Of a DNA stretch of 64,000 nucleotides, positions 36,601 to 51,600 are shown piece after piece. The stretch comes from Liolophura sinensis (taxonomy: Eukaryota > Mollusca > Polyplacophora > Chitonida > Chitonidae): contig NC_088303.1 of the NCBI RefSeq assembly GCF_032854445.1, positions 18,609,501-18,673,500 of the forward strand. Reading direction: 5' to 3'. Within the stretch, counting starts at the first letter, position 1. Every line of letters starts with the position of its first letter. A program made the translations under genes and the position numbers. The notes below the pieces were generated by a model. That model was not told the origin of the DNA, ran no database searches, and worked only from the letters and a program-made list of their open reading frames with translations.

Positions 36601-39600
36601 AAAGCAATACTACAACAAGTACGCCACTGTGAGGCACACAGTTCACGTGTGTAACGCATGTGGGCTCGTGATGCTTAGTCTCACCACTGGTGTCCTTGCG
36701 CGGACCTACAATAGCAAGCATCAATAAAACTGTGCATCAATAATTAATAGAAAGAGTAGTTGAGAATAAGATTTTGTATTTTCTAACATCACACTCTGTG
36801 TCATCTGGCGTCGTTCAAGATTTCTGTACAAACTTTGCTAGTGGTGGCTGTGATGTAAATTGCACATTACACGCTTCATTCTTTGCCATGTGCTGTGAGG
36901 AGTATGACCATACAGTTGCTGATTGCAGCTATAAATGTACCTACCTGAACATGAACTCTGTGATCGCTCGAGTTTCTTCGCCGCTGTCTGCTTTCACGGA
37001 AAGAAACGTGAGCTCTTTGACCCTCTTTCCTGTGTTCGGAATATCCAGGTCGTCTGATGTGTCGTCGCTGAAAATGTCACTATTGTCGTTAATTAAATTC
37101 CATACCCTGACAGCGTTATCACTGGAGGCGGACACGACTGTCTTCAAGTCACGCGAGATGATATCAGTCACTTTGCATGGATGAACAAGTCTGTCTTTTA
37201 GTTTACCACTGACTAGATTCACACAGGTTAGCATGGAGCCGTTTGGGAAATATAATATTCTACCATCGGCTGTGAAGTTGAACTTTTGGAAAAGATCCGT
37301 GTTTCGTCCTGAAACAATAAACACATGCATGTTTCAAAGTACTTTGGGAGATTAAACCCTTTGAGCTTATTCACAAGGTGATACTAGGAATGAGTGAATT
37401 TGTGCATTGTTTGTTTCAAGTATATGCGTGAAATGCCTATGACTGTAAAAGCTTAGTGTTTCGAAGTTGAGTACAAGGCGAGGCATGCATTCTCTTGTGA
37501 GTTTAGGTAAGACCATGGGATTGGAGCTATCATTACTGTGCTCGACTTTGCTTTGTTAAAAGGTTAAAGTGGCTTGAAACTACAAGGGTTACTAACCTAC
37601 ACCATGTACACACCAGTACATTAAACGTCTGCTTTGTGAGACTGGCTTTATTTTACATCGGGAGTTCAATTTAGAAGCGATTCGTTTTAGTTAATTAATA
37701 GCTTTATTCTCTGGTACTGATATGCAAATATTGGCTTTGGTGAGCCTGACCTCTTTAATATTACTCCAAGGACGAAGTTAAGATAAGGCAATGCTAAAAT
37801 GACTTGACCATTCTCCTAATTTTTGGGAGTGTTAATTAATTAAAAAAATTAAATAAAGTAGGTAAAGTAAGTAAATTAAATAAATTAAGTCACTAACACC
37901 TCGGCGAGGCTGATCCCCCCCGCCCACCTCCACTCACCCCCGATGACCCTGAGTGTGTTCAATGACACCAGGTCACAGATATAGATGTCATTCTCCATGG
38001 AACTCGAGAAAACAATGGTGGCCTGATCAGGGGATATGGCCAAGGCGTATATACAGACATTTTCGTGGTCTGTGGGATCCATCGGATCCAGCATGTCCCG
38101 GTTATGGAGAAACTCCCCGGATACAATGTCAGCCACCCGTAAGACTGGAGATCCGTATGTTGCGAGGGCAACCAAATGACCCTGGGCTGAAAATGAAGAG
38201 AGCTGATTTCAATCTACAGAAGGAAATAAAATACGGTTAAACTAATGTTTTAGAATCTTGGTGCATATTTTGTCCAGATCTTTTGTAAACATACCACATC
38301 AGTGCACAAAAATCAATGCAACTGTAGAGACATCAAACATTTCAATGCAGTGCTGCTATAGTCACGTGGTAGAAGATATGACGTCAATTCGCTGATTCGG
38401 ACTTTCTTATGAAGAACAGGTCAACGACAAACAAAGGCAGCATGCACCATAACTGACTTTCATTGGAACAGCGTGGCTTGTACTCTGCAAGGCCTAGATT
38501 GCTCTCCTTTGAGACTTGTGTTTGCACTTTCTTACAGGATGATGCTGGCAATTTTCTGGACTTGAATAACACATTAACAGAAGTACTGGTTGATTAAGCA
38601 TCCCCGAGCTCTGGTCCCTATTTTCGCGTTGCTGTTTACACAATGTGATGACAACACAGAGTACTTCTAGATAAGTGACTCTAATAATTGCAAGTAACAT
38701 CAATGCATTTGTTTTACCAAATTCTGCTTACCCCATTGTGCAAGGGACATGGTGATTTGCTACGCTACCTAAGCATTTACTTGAACAGATAGAATAAACC
38801 TTTAACTGAAGGGAATTGACAAGAATCTGTATTTCAGCGGTTAGTGATCCGGTCGCTGTTTTGGTTTTACTCTCCATGCTGTGTCTTTGATATTATTAAC
38901 ATTCCCAGATTTACCGACTGCATCACTCAATTAGCTAAATCTCACTTGGCCTGCAGTATAAATCTAAGAACGTGAAAATGAAAACAGATTTCACTGCAAA
39001 ACACAAGCAAAATTGTTACAACTGCAAAAGGTTTCATTTCAAAGTCATTTGTCTTCTTTTTGGCTTCCAACATTGCGACGAACTGTCAAATTTCCGACAA
39101 GAAATGCATAGCAGAATTTATGTTTTACCCATGCAATGCTGCATTTCATCGGATAGGATGGATTGCAGAATATCTGAAGTACCTCAAAGCATACAATTTG
39201 TTGCCCAGCCATGCTTTATTGCTAGAAAAATAATATCCCTTAGGAAAATGGAAATGATCACATTTATAGGGAAGGCTTTACACAGTTCAAATACAAAGCT
39301 GACTACCTGATATTGGGTCAAAGCACTGAAATTTCTCATCGCCCATAACTTGATTGTCAATCTGTAGGATTTTCTCCCCAGTCTCGGCCAGAAATACGTG
39401 GAGGGACTGGTCACATGGTACAACCAGTTTGTCTCGCAGATACCCGCAAGCCACGAAATTCTCCTGAGAGGTGTTTCCGTAGTTGTCCACGATGAAGAGC
39501 ACCTGTCCCGTGTTAATGTGCAGCCCCAGGATGCTCAAGTCGCTGTTCACGGCGACGACCCTGTCCCCCGAGCAGATGAACAGATGTTCCGGAAAATGTA

Positions 39601-42600
39601 CAACCTCCTCCGCCAACATGTGGAGAGTACCCTTATTTGCATCCCATACGCGAACTGATTCGTCATGAGATGCTGAGAACAACAACACGGATAATGGTTT
39701 GACAATGATTTGACTGACCGATTTTGATTGGTGTTTACGTTCTCACATATTTGTCATTATAAACAAAGGCTGTCATTGTAGATGGGGAGTAAAACACATG
39801 CTCCTTACGATCTTTCCCATGTGCGTGATGCACTTTTTGTGCTCAATCTGTATACAATGTTGGTGGAATGAAAATGAACTGTAACGGACTTTCTGTTAGA
39901 CCAACATCCTTATTAGCAATCTCAACCCCGCGGTGCCACAAAGGCCCCCAAATAGGATTTGGAAGAATATTGGCGATTTGAAGGCTCGATTACTATAACG
40001 CCATACTAAAGAAGTTAACTTTATAAGATAGCGTTCGTTTTCATGGTTGGAGGAAATACTGGTCAACGACTTATCAGACTTGTCAACGGGTCGCCAATCG
40101 CCTGCTGTCACCGAGGCCCCATAAGAAGAGAGAGCTGGAGAATCTAAAATTTCCCTCTTCAAAAAAAAAAAAAACAAAAAAAAAAACAAAAAAAAACCGG
40201 GATTGAACCCCTAACCTCCCTTGAATACTGTCCAACCCATTGGAAGACAACCATCTTCAAAACTTTTCCACGTGACCACCCGTGCTTTAAAAATAAATGA
40301 ACATATACATGCCCATACTAGTATTTATTTGTTTGCTTGGTGTTCTAGGTCGTACTTAAGAATATTTCACTTATGCGACGGCGGCCAGCATTATGATGGG
40401 AAGAAACTCACAACTACTAGCAATTAGCTGGAAGACCTTCCGACGTACGATATTGGTATTAGTTACGCCAAATTTTGTTTTATGACACAAAGGAGTTGTT
40501 ATCTCCAAGACATTTTTTTTACGAATGTTAATGGGCCTCTCCGGAGTTATCGATTTAATCAAGCCTATACTTACCCGTAGCCACGTAGCGTCCGTCTGAC
40601 GTCATGTCTAAACATGTCACTAACTGGGTGTGGCCAGCTAGACAATGCACTAGCTGACCACCGGGAGGAATGAGAATTTTCTTGTCTGGCATCAGGTATT
40701 TCACAGGAAGGTCACTCGGTTCACCTAAAATGATCTAATATGGTCAAATGCTTATATATATGTCATCTGTAGAGTAAAATAGAACTGCACGTATTTTTTT
40801 TTACTTTAGCTTAGTTTTACGCTGTACGCTCAAGAATATTTTACTTATACGACTGCGGCCAGCATTATGATGGGAACAAAACGGAGGACTTGAACTCACA
40901 GCGACTACATTGTTCAGTGTGTTACGCTTGAGCGCTAACCACCTCGTCAGAACTGCATGCACTATTGATCAAATCGTGAACGGTTAATGGTTACATCTGA
41001 AGTGTTTTGATTCATTTTTAGTGTATGTTCCTCATGATATGCTAGTTAATATGCTTATATTTGTCATTAGATGTTAATAGTGGAGAGAATATGAAATGAT
41101 GCACACTTCACACGAAAGGATGAAAAAAGTTATACGTATGGTTTTCAATTTTTATCTTCTCGATTTTTCTTAAAAGTGAAAAGGACATCAGAAGCTAACA
41201 TTTGTATGCTGATATTTAGGACTACATTTTGGCATAATCGATATCCAATACATTTATGCATGAATATGCTCTGAGGAAGGATGCGATGCAAGTCTAAATA
41301 TTTATTGTTGCTCAAAAGTGGTCTTTTCCCCTAACAGATATGTTTAACCAGAATTAATTAATATTTTAATACAATCAGAAACATTTTCGCGATAAAGATT
41401 TAAAGGATGGGTGTGGGTATCAATAATAAATGTACACTTATAAACTAAATAAACTTATTTCGACTTGAGCTATGCACTTTTCATAGCGTTCCATATGTTC
41501 TTTAAGTCATTTTCTTCCTCCTTTTTATTAATTGCCTTTGTTGTAACACGACCAATGTGCCAAATTTAAACAATAATTTAAAAGCAACAGTATTTTAACA
41601 CTAACGCCGTCCATGTGGAACATAAAGTATATTTCACAGGGTATCTGGAATATGCATATATCTACTTCAGGGATATGTTAGAGGAAATGAATGCTTTCGA
41701 ATGAGAAAAATAGATGATCCTGGTTTTAATTCCCCATCAATAAAACGTATGTGAAATTAAAGGAAACCCACATATCAACAGTGTACTGGTATTTCTTAGC
41801 GTCCAAATTGTGTGCCACTTTTGACAGATCTGCACTTGATGGCGCATGAATACGAGAATATCATGTATAAGCTATTAGAGACTGATCTTTATTAAGCTGG
41901 ATCCTTCTTATTAACCAGACGGTATATTGATGATCCGCTGACTTTAAATAGCCCTAATATACATGTAGCAAACGCTCTCAGAGAAACAGATCCACGCTTT
42001 TTTGTTTTAAAAGGGTCTAGAGACTGTCCAGATGGTGCATCTTACTTAGACCTGTATCTGTGCTAATACGACACCAGTTTCTTGTCACACAGCCTGTAGG
42101 ACAAGCGGGATGGTTACAATTTACTCATTGGTAATCATAATTACTTAGATAGAGTGTAATATACCAGACGATATTCCATATGGCTTGCACATATTTCGCC
42201 TTCTGGCGATCGTTAGATCTTATGTGTGATGTTATTGCAAAACTGGCGAGTCGCCCAAAATTCTTAATTTTTGTGGCATAATCCCTTATTAGTAAATATG
42301 GACGGGATGTCTAGAATCTCCATGTATAGAATAAAATTGTCACAATAGATATACATAAGGATATAGTCGAACAGCGAGTCAGATACGTGTGTTTCATTGG
42401 CGAAAACTTACAAACTAGCATAGAACATGATTCTGGATCCTGAGTAAGTCTACACGTCTAAAGGAATTCTAGCGATATTCAAGCAGCATTAAAACCGTTG
42501 ATTGCTTCCCAGGCGTCCTATTTGTTTATTTCTTTATTTGATGGTTGATACCACAAATCCTCGCTCTATGTATTATCTTAGTTTTTGATGGTTTCTCTGT

Positions 42601-45600
42601 TGGACTGTTTCTGGAAATTGCTCTTGTGATTATTGACCTGACACGGTCGTAATAGTGGACGATTGGTATACGAATATCTGTTAAAAGACCTAGGATATTG
42701 CCTTATCGGCGACATTATAGCCATGTAGTGGCCATATGAAGTAGATATGTAGGAACGAACGATTGTATGATTATGGCATATTACGCCATATATGTAGTTA
42801 TTTATTTATCTTATTGGTGTTTTACGCCGTACTGAAGAATTTTTCAGTTATAGGACTGAAATATCAAAACTGTTAAATATGTTTTCTGAGATTATGTTAT
42901 TGTTAGAAACTATTACATTATACATAACAGACTTGTTCTGTTATATGATATAACGACAGAACACTTTTGCTAGTTTAGTGGGATTATGTTGTAGCAACAT
43001 GATCTATTCTAGCATTACTAAACAATTTCCTAACTTTATATAATCGTTCCTAATGTGTATGTACAAGCAATCCATTACCTCCTTCTCCGACGGAAATCGC
43101 CCAATCAGATGGCTCGGTAGCTGATTTTCATCGTACAGCAGAGCATTCTGGGAAAGCTGGAGGGCTTCCTGTACGAGTTTAATCTCTTCATCATGGGGGA
43201 ATTTCTCCCGAGCCATGGAGAAATCTGCGAGGACGGAGCTGAAATACAAATAACAGTTGTGTGACAGGCCGTGAAATAAGAGGGATGTATCGTGTGAAAT
43301 TGTCTAGTAAGTCATTCAATGCATTGCGGTGATTCATCGGTTAACGGCATGTCTATAACAGATCTTCATCGACTTAGCACCATCTGCGACCTACAGGTTT
43401 AATCACCAGGGAAATCAATCAAGAAGATTGGGGTTTCGGTTGCCAGAATGGTATAAAATAAACGATTTATCCTCATAAAGATTTAACGACCAGACATGAA
43501 GGGACAGGGAAACTTGTTGTGGGAATATTTCAGAAACAATTTCTATATTTCATCAAATCTTTTATATGTCTATCACTATGTATGACGAATGAAGTTACTC
43601 CGAAGGTGTTTTTTTTAAAAATTAACTGAATCATTTATCTGACTTGTTTTATGGACACCAAATCATCTATTTTTGACGGCGATCAGGTTTAAGAGTTGAG
43701 GAAACCAGACAGAGTCTTGGGGGAGGTGTGGAGGTTGGTGTGTTGATCACCGCATATCGTGTCGCCAAACTTCATTCTGTTCTTAGACATAGCGCTCAGG
43801 TGTTTTCAGCATAATTACACCCCGTTATATTTTGATATTTTGGTATACAAGCCCTAATGTGCGAAGTGTACCATACAAAGTGTTGCGGAAAGCGTAATGG
43901 ATCTGATGTATTGAATATTACACATATATGTCCCAGTTTCTTTCATTATTAGAGACTGTTAACTTTATCATTCTCCAGGAAATTCTGTCTTCCCTTTAAA
44001 CTTATACATGTATATCATGTTCAGAGACTGAAAAAACTCGTCTTTTGGTAATTTGACTTTTCATGTACCCTGCTAGGTGGGTTGGGAGGGTCCGCACAGT
44101 TTCCTTCACCGATATAACCGACTGGTATCTTGCATGTGGATTATTCCTGAATATGGCGTGAATAACCAGTTTAATTAATAGGTAATTATATATTCCTTTA
44201 AGTTCGCCAACGAAACTGATCGCTATCGTATAAGTGAAAATTCTTGAGTATGGAAAGCCTTTAACGCCAAAAAAACAAATAAATAAATACCCCTAAATAA
44301 GCTTAATGCGTGGTGATGTCTTACTTGAGAGAACAAGCCTTGAGTTTGGTCAGCAGGAACTCTAGGTTTATGAGCGTGGCTTTCTTCAGGATGTCCCTCT
44401 GACCGGCGTTGATCAGGTGATACGGCAGATTATTTAATTTGCGAAGGTTGTAGGAGGAAGAAAACTTTAATGGTTGAGCGCTAACCAGTCTGTCCGCCTT
44501 ACTCGCACTGCCGGAGTCTGAGTAAGGTTTGGAAACTCCTTGGAAATCAACATAAACATTTATACTACTTTAAGGCTAGCCTGGTTAGCCGCTTACGACA
44601 TATCGTAATCACGTTTAACTACAATTTTTTAAACACTTTTAACACAAACACAGAACTCTGTTACAGGTGAAACTGCGGACGGTACAAATACACGACTAAT
44701 GTAAGCTCGTCTCAGTTCTCTAGCAGATGTTTAAGGTTTAAGCCACAAAAAATTTCATTTTATAAGACCGAAACCGCCAAGTTTTACGATTGTCACTTTG
44801 TGAAGCAATATCAAAAAAAGCAAATCGCACTGAAAGCATATGTGTTTAGCATTTATCACAAGGAATAGAGACCGGCAAAGTATCTGCTAGTAAATGACTC
44901 TGATCATACCTGCCCACGTGCCACGGAAGTATTCCGCCAGAGCCACGTGCATGTCACGTGATTTCGTCACGTGACTGCAGTAGCGCTCAAACGCTGCCTC
45001 GGAAAACTGTCTGTGAAACCATGTTATGACTCGCACCTCGTCTTCCCCTCTGACCGCTGTATAGAACAACGCATATTCCGTATAAATCATAACACTACTG
45101 TGGCTAAAGTGTGACTATATAACAAACCGATAAAATTCACAAATGGATTCATATTTCAACTATACATACTGTATATATAATTCTAAAGGAAAGTTCCTTA
45201 AGGCTCTTGTTTATTAAAAATAATGTTTCAATATATATATGGATTTATGGCATTTGTTGTGCGGGAGCATGTTTATTTCAGCATGTTCTACCTATATACG
45301 GCTCTATGTCGGCTCTCAGACGTACAAGCAGGTAAGGGGGCACCCGTCGAAGTGGCGGTGTCCAGTACTGGAACATTTCATTGAGAACACCTTCATCACA
45401 TGATAGCACATCTTCGAGCTCTGTCTCCGTCAAACCTGTCTTCGCTGAAGAAATTAGATAATGCGAACGAATAAGTTGTTACAGTTAATATGCTTGGAAT
45501 TAAAAAAAAACGAACACCTTTTTTAGCGTTACATTTACACTTGAGGTATTCAGTTTTCGATATTGTTTAAAAGTCTTCAAATCCGCAGGAGCAAATTGAG

Positions 45601-48600
45601 AATGTAGCTTTAGTTGTTAACTGGATTTATGCTTTTATGTCATACTTCTAAACAATTCAGATGATTACGCGACGAACAGCATAATGGTGAAGGAACCGAC
45701 CAGGTAATTGGAAAAACTGTTTTAAAAACACAGTTGAAGTTACCTGCGACATCTTGATTTAACTAAGCAACACAATTTGTCAAGAATTTGCGGACATTAA
45801 AGGAGCCAGACTACAAAGTATTATCCCCAATACCAGCAAGGTCATGTGTTCATCACTCAGCTTACACAAGGTCAAATATCCCAGTGTCCTTGACATGAAC
45901 AAAATCCCGTGTTTCTCCTCTAGTCGGGATAACAGAGCATTGATACTCTCCCGAACTGTAGTCTGGAGAACGGTGATCTCCGGTGGGTCATGTGACCGCC
46001 ATCGTCGCGTTTCCTCGAAGCTAAGCTTGAGAAAAAGTGGAAGCTGGCATCTTTGAAAAGCGTTCATTAAAACATGACGCTGATTCGTCGTCAAGGTTCG
46101 TTTAGCCTCTTCCAACCAATTGTCGACAATTGATTTTGCTTCTGACGTATTCAGCTCCGGAATCATCACAAACTGTTTCTCGTCTGTGATTAGCACCTAG
46201 CGGACGACAAGCATATAAAAACAAGTAAAAAAAAAAAAAACAACCGTCAGAATAAATTTGTTTACGCCGGTTTCGCAAGAGTTTAATGGAGGCCTATTAC
46301 GTGTTATGTAAAATTAGAAATTTAAACACAGAAGGCACCAATCTAGTGGGTGATATACTGGGTAAAAGTACAGAAGCATTTGGTATAAAATGTATTTGAT
46401 TACAGACATCCCATAACTCTCTCAAAAATGCCAAGGTTACATCTTCCTCCGTGTTATGTTTGCTTCGTTTTAGCTTAGTTTTCTGACGAACCCATGACAC
46501 TTGCGAAATAACCGGGTCTACAGGTATGCTAGACCCTGGCAGAGTTAATGTCCGTGGCAATATTCGTCAATTTCAAGTATGGCTGCCGCCCACGAAGATC
46601 TCAAGGAAATTTCTTTAACTATCACAGCATATGTCTCTGTTAACAACTGGCACATTTTTTTGGCACAAGAATATCGTGTATTAAATATATAATGGATATA
46701 AAATCCCATGTTTGTGCGACTGAGAGCCATTTATACATGACGCAACCATAGAGATAGTCCATTTAACATAACTTTAGAGATTTTTAGTTTTTCTTACACT
46801 GGAGCAAGTTGTACGCATTTACATGGGAACGTAAAGTTGACGACAGTTTTAAGAAAACATACCTTGAGATTGTCATAGCACTCTTCGTCTGGCAACGTCG
46901 AGACGACGACTTTGACGTGTGGTGGCAAATGGCGGGGGATCCAGTTCAGGTCTTTTGTCTCCCCACTCCAGTGAAGTTGATCCAAGGCGTCAAGGAAGAT
47001 AACAACTGGACGGTCCGCACCCGCTTCGGATAGCCGCTTCTTCAGCATCTCGACCAAAGCCTTTGTTCTTTTGTGAGACTGATAAGGTTAGAACAAAAAT
47101 GGACTTTTCGATTTGCTAATTGCTACCTGAAACATCTTTAACACCTTTTTTAAGCCTATCAACGTATTCGGAACACGCTGATCTATACGAAAAAAAACGG
47201 GGTATGTATATGGACGTATGTCTCCATGTTTATTTGAAAAAAAAAAGCGTTCAACGGAAGGCATTATCCCTAAAGAATTGTACATTGCACATGCCATACA
47301 TACTGATGAATACAAAAAGCTACTTTCACGAAGCAAATGGTGTCCATGTTGGAAAGTACAGATTAACAAAAGCAGCTTTTTGAAGACATCACCTGTTATT
47401 GCAGATTCTGTTAAGAAAACCACAGTGCGTTAAATCGTGACAGTGTGTGAAATGTTACCACATATATGGACGTTGTCTTTGTGTGACTCAGGGAACAGTT
47501 CGTAAAAGCTTTTTGTGCATGTCTTCTGTCCATTCACATGGTGTAATGGAAATATCAATATGGAAATATGAAATTCTCTATTCCATTTAATAGACTGAAA
47601 TCGACTACATTAGCATGCTGGTTCTCAAGTGACAGGTTGGTTTCACAAATGGGCACTATGTAAACAAAGACTTTAGGGTATTTCGTCACCTCATGTTCAA
47701 ATTAATGTTTATATTATGAAAAATTAAGTCTTATACTTCAAATAAAAAGAATCTAACAGGCATTAGACTGTGCTCTAAAGCTTGTGTTAATGGGCCAGAG
47801 GACACGTTTTCCAGTGCATCCCTGTGAGACTGTGTTAAATGTAAAAAAATCTGGTCCACAAAATGATCTTTTTACTTCCGATCAATAAAACAAGGAAGGC
47901 TTTCCCCTAGAGAATATCTTGCGAATTTGGGCCAGAATCTAAAAGCCTTTACCTGAGTTGGAATAGATTTAGGTCGGAACACATGGTCCATCTGCTGAAT
48001 CAAACTACGTAGGAGACTGGCCACATTTGAGCTGTCGGTTGTGGTTCCCAAACACCTGGGGGTAAAAGCAGAAGTGAATATGGAATGATGACATCAGTGA
48101 CGCACGAGTACTCCAGAAATTGCAGCTTTTAGAGCCTTGCAGATGTTCAGTTAAATTTCAGTAATCAAACTGTTGACAGAAGAGGTGATGAAGTAGTACT
48201 TGATTGTATTCTGAAAGGGCAGATAAATTGGTTAGTTCTAGGATCCTCTTTGGCGCTGAAGATAAAATGTTTCCTCATGTGGGCATCGAAAACACGGCAC
48301 GGCTCTTCAAATGTTTTACCGGTCTTCAAAAAAAAAAAATAATTTGTCGCCTACCTGATGAGAACAAAGGCTTTGGGAGTTAACCACTTTCGAGACAATT
48401 TAGCCGCCATTGCCATAATTGAACTCTTGCCACATCCTGATTCACCACATAGAACCAACGGAGATCGACTTTGACCTTGAATGTACTGTTTTATGGCCTA
48501 CAAAAAGAAATGTTCATGAATTTCGCCCGGATATTTCGAAAGAAACTGTTACTGATGTACTTACAAACAATTCACATAACAGTGACCTGAGCTGCATTAG

Positions 48601-51600
48601 CCTATTTCTTTGACAACATGTAAACAATTAAGTAACAGGACGATTATAATAAAAGCCTTTGTCAAATACAGAAATTTTTAAATGAATGTGAACAGCAGTA
48701 AAAGTTGCGTTGCTCTGAATCAATTTAACACTGTCGCTACGTGACGGAACTAATTCTGAAGGCGACGTTAAATATCATGCAAACGAACAAACAAACGTTT
48801 CAAGGAAATGAAACTTACGTCAAGAGTATGAGTTCTCCCCCTGAAACTATTACACATTGTCTGGCACAAGAAAGCATGCTGGGAGACCTCAGTGTACAAA
48901 TCGTCTTTTCTCTCCGAGGTGGGCTTCCTTTCCACTGCTGACCTAATCAACATTTTCATCGTTTGTTCGAATTCCTCACAAAGTTTGTTCATGTACTTCC
49001 GGTGATTTTCGTTGCGATCGGGGTCAATGCCTGCAAGATATTACAAGAACTGATCAACTGACGATCAATGCCTGTGAAATATTACGAGAACATGTCAACT
49101 GACCATCAATGTCTATGCGATATTACGGGAATTGATCAACTGGCAATCAATGCCTGTAAGATATTATGGGAATTGATCAACTGGTAATCAATGCCTGTGA
49201 GATATTATGGAAATTGATCAGCTGGCAATCAGTGCCTATGAGATATTACGAGAACCGATCATCTAGCAGTCAATGCCTGTGAGATATTACAATGCTAATA
49301 ATGCATATTAGATATCACAAGAACTGATCAGCTGTGTGGCAGTACCTTTAAGATATAACCAGAACTCAGCAACTGACGATCAGTGCCTACGTGATATTAC
49401 AAGAACTCATCAACAGTTTATGTGATGAGACTGCCCTTCGCAGGACGAATTCCACCCATGCTAAAATTAATATTGTAAACTCTTAATATACCTCTTATTC
49501 CGTAGACACAAATAGCCTATGCATGTATGAATTGAAAACGTTGAATTACTTCTCTTGACCGGCATTTCATGCTGTTTTTTTTTCGGTTTCAAGATGGTAG
49601 TCATTGCGTTATGGTGGAAGGGTGGATTACAACACATTAATCTGCTGGAACTGGATTTAAACATATGGCGTCATACGTCAATAGCTGATCGTCTTCCAAA
49701 AGAACAGAATAGACGGCTAAAAAATTTTCTTTACATGTACGTGTACATGTAATCATAAGGCCAGTCATGGGGATGCCTTTCAAAGGTGAGATGAAACCGT
49801 CTAACTTACCATATTCCGTCCAGGGAACCATGTATGTAAAGATGTGATCAGGAGGTAAGATCGGCTTCAGGACGTCCTCCTTAAGACGCTTGACTAGACC
49901 CCGAATCTCTCTATCCTTGACGAGATTCCCGGTATTGTCTGTGGAGGTAAATGAACAAGCGTTGGTTAGTAGTAACAAGGGTTTGACCTGTTGACTGATA
50001 TTTAAAGCATGTTTTACTTATTGACGGCGGTCATTTTCTGAGGTTGGTGCTGGGGAAAGGACGGGAGGTCCGAAGTAAACGTCAGGCCTTTTGCAACAAA
50101 GCGACGAACTTTATCAGATCTGTCACCCACAGAGTGATATCAAAGTATAAAGCATATTGGTGGGTGGCAAGTGATTTTCAACAAACTTCATGTAAGAAGG
50201 CGTCAAGCGGTGCTATGTGTACGTCTATCGCATATTATTGTCGAGCTGGTCAAGTCAGTAAACAGTTAAGGCAGACGAATCTCAAAAATTCTCTGTTTGA
50301 TACTGGGACTGAACCAAGATCTTGTATGACCGAGGATTCAAAGATAGCAAGTGAAGAGCGTATATGTGTTCCTCCTTTACTGTGGACCATGCTCCATCTT
50401 CATGGAAAGACCCGCAAGTAAAAATATTTTTTAACTCTAGGCCTCCGTCGTCCTGTTCCCTAGATGGTTTCAAGTGTACAGACGCTGAGGTGGAACAAGC
50501 TTCATAGGTCTTACATCTTCTTGGTGTTTATTTGAATATAACATGTTTGAGAAAAATACGTCCTGCATGTACAGTAAGCTTATTTATTTATTTGTTTATT
50601 TATTTATTTGGTGTTTTACGCCGTAATTCAAGAATATTTCACTTATACGACGCCGGAACGAAGCCGGGCAGAGCTCTGGGGAAACCCATGACCATCCGCA
50701 TGTTGCTGCAGGCTTTCTGACTTACGGCCAGAGAGGAACTCCACACGAGCTTGACTTGAATTCACAGCGACCCCATTGGTGAGAATTGGTTATTGGCTAT
50801 TGGGTCAACTACCTAGGCCACTGAGGAACCGTTTAAGTTATAAATGTAGTTGGCTTTAAGTGTATGTAATGTTTACTGGATGTTAGTGAACATTACCCTG
50901 TCACTCATCACTACTGTGGTGCATTTAATTTGCTTTGTACAGTAGTCGCTTTGTGATTTGGGGTTTCTTTGATTGATTGAAAATCGGACATATGTGTGTC
51001 TAAGTTTGTAGTCTTGTTAAAAGGAAGGCAATAATCATGTCTAGATTCAAAAATTCTATTTACTAGGAAGAGCTTCAACTTACTGGTAGTTATGTAGCTT
51101 GGAATATAGAAAACGTATTCTTCGGTGTATAAAATACTTTCAGTTTTAATTAAATTATGTTCACTACAATAAATTAAATTATCTTTTTATGCTATGGTTT
51201 AACACTGAATTGTTGAAATTTTTATTGCGACTATACTTATCACACACAAGGTAAACATCTTTACCTAAGAACTTGGCAAGTTCTGGTGTCTTTTCTTGGT
51301 TGTTGATGTCTCGTATGACACGATGGAACCAGACGCATCGGCTACCCATGTTACGCATTCCACCTATGGCATTCATGATTTCCTTCTCCGTGACTGTGAA
51401 ATAAAAATGACTAGTGCTGGTCAAACAAATATGGACTTGAGTACTCAAGATGTGGGTTGTGGTGTTCTCAGGGATGTGGATTGTATTGCCTTTAGGAATA
51501 TACACTGCAGTGTTGTCAGGAATGTGAATTGTGCGGTTCCCTGGGATGTGGGTTGTGGTGTTCTCAGGGATGTGGATTCTGGTGTTCTCAAGGATGTGGA

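Larger units (their letters stand above)
27677..40724 (-). other. NWD1: NWD1-like exons 17-27: WD40 repeat region and acidic tail
   Basis: Exons: 40575-40724, 39307-39672, 37938-38186, 36945-37308, 36297-36420, 34721-34895, 32706-32818, 32065-32305, 30555-30716, 28317-28486 and 27677-28042. Visible WD-type units include CLAGHTQLVTCLDMTSDGRYVATG with ASHDESVRVWD, VSASSDNAVRVWN, FTRGRSHIKIYN, LVGSDDGVIRLWE and RLRGHTQGVTSLSV with AFRLWD. Many borders are phase 1. Exon 19 ends at GTGAGT (37932-37937) and exon 26 at GTGGAT (28311-28316), both chosen by phase. The last about 50 residues are strongly acidic (DEPEDCPDD, VDEISDEPEFPEESD). The propeller probably senses a ligand or partner and restrains the ATPase, as in other STAND proteins (inference). 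Confidence 0.9.

Noticed and set aside
36774-37184. Plus-strand 136-residue frame
   Set aside because: It is the complement of the WD exon 36945-37308, whose minus-strand reading has clear family resemblance.
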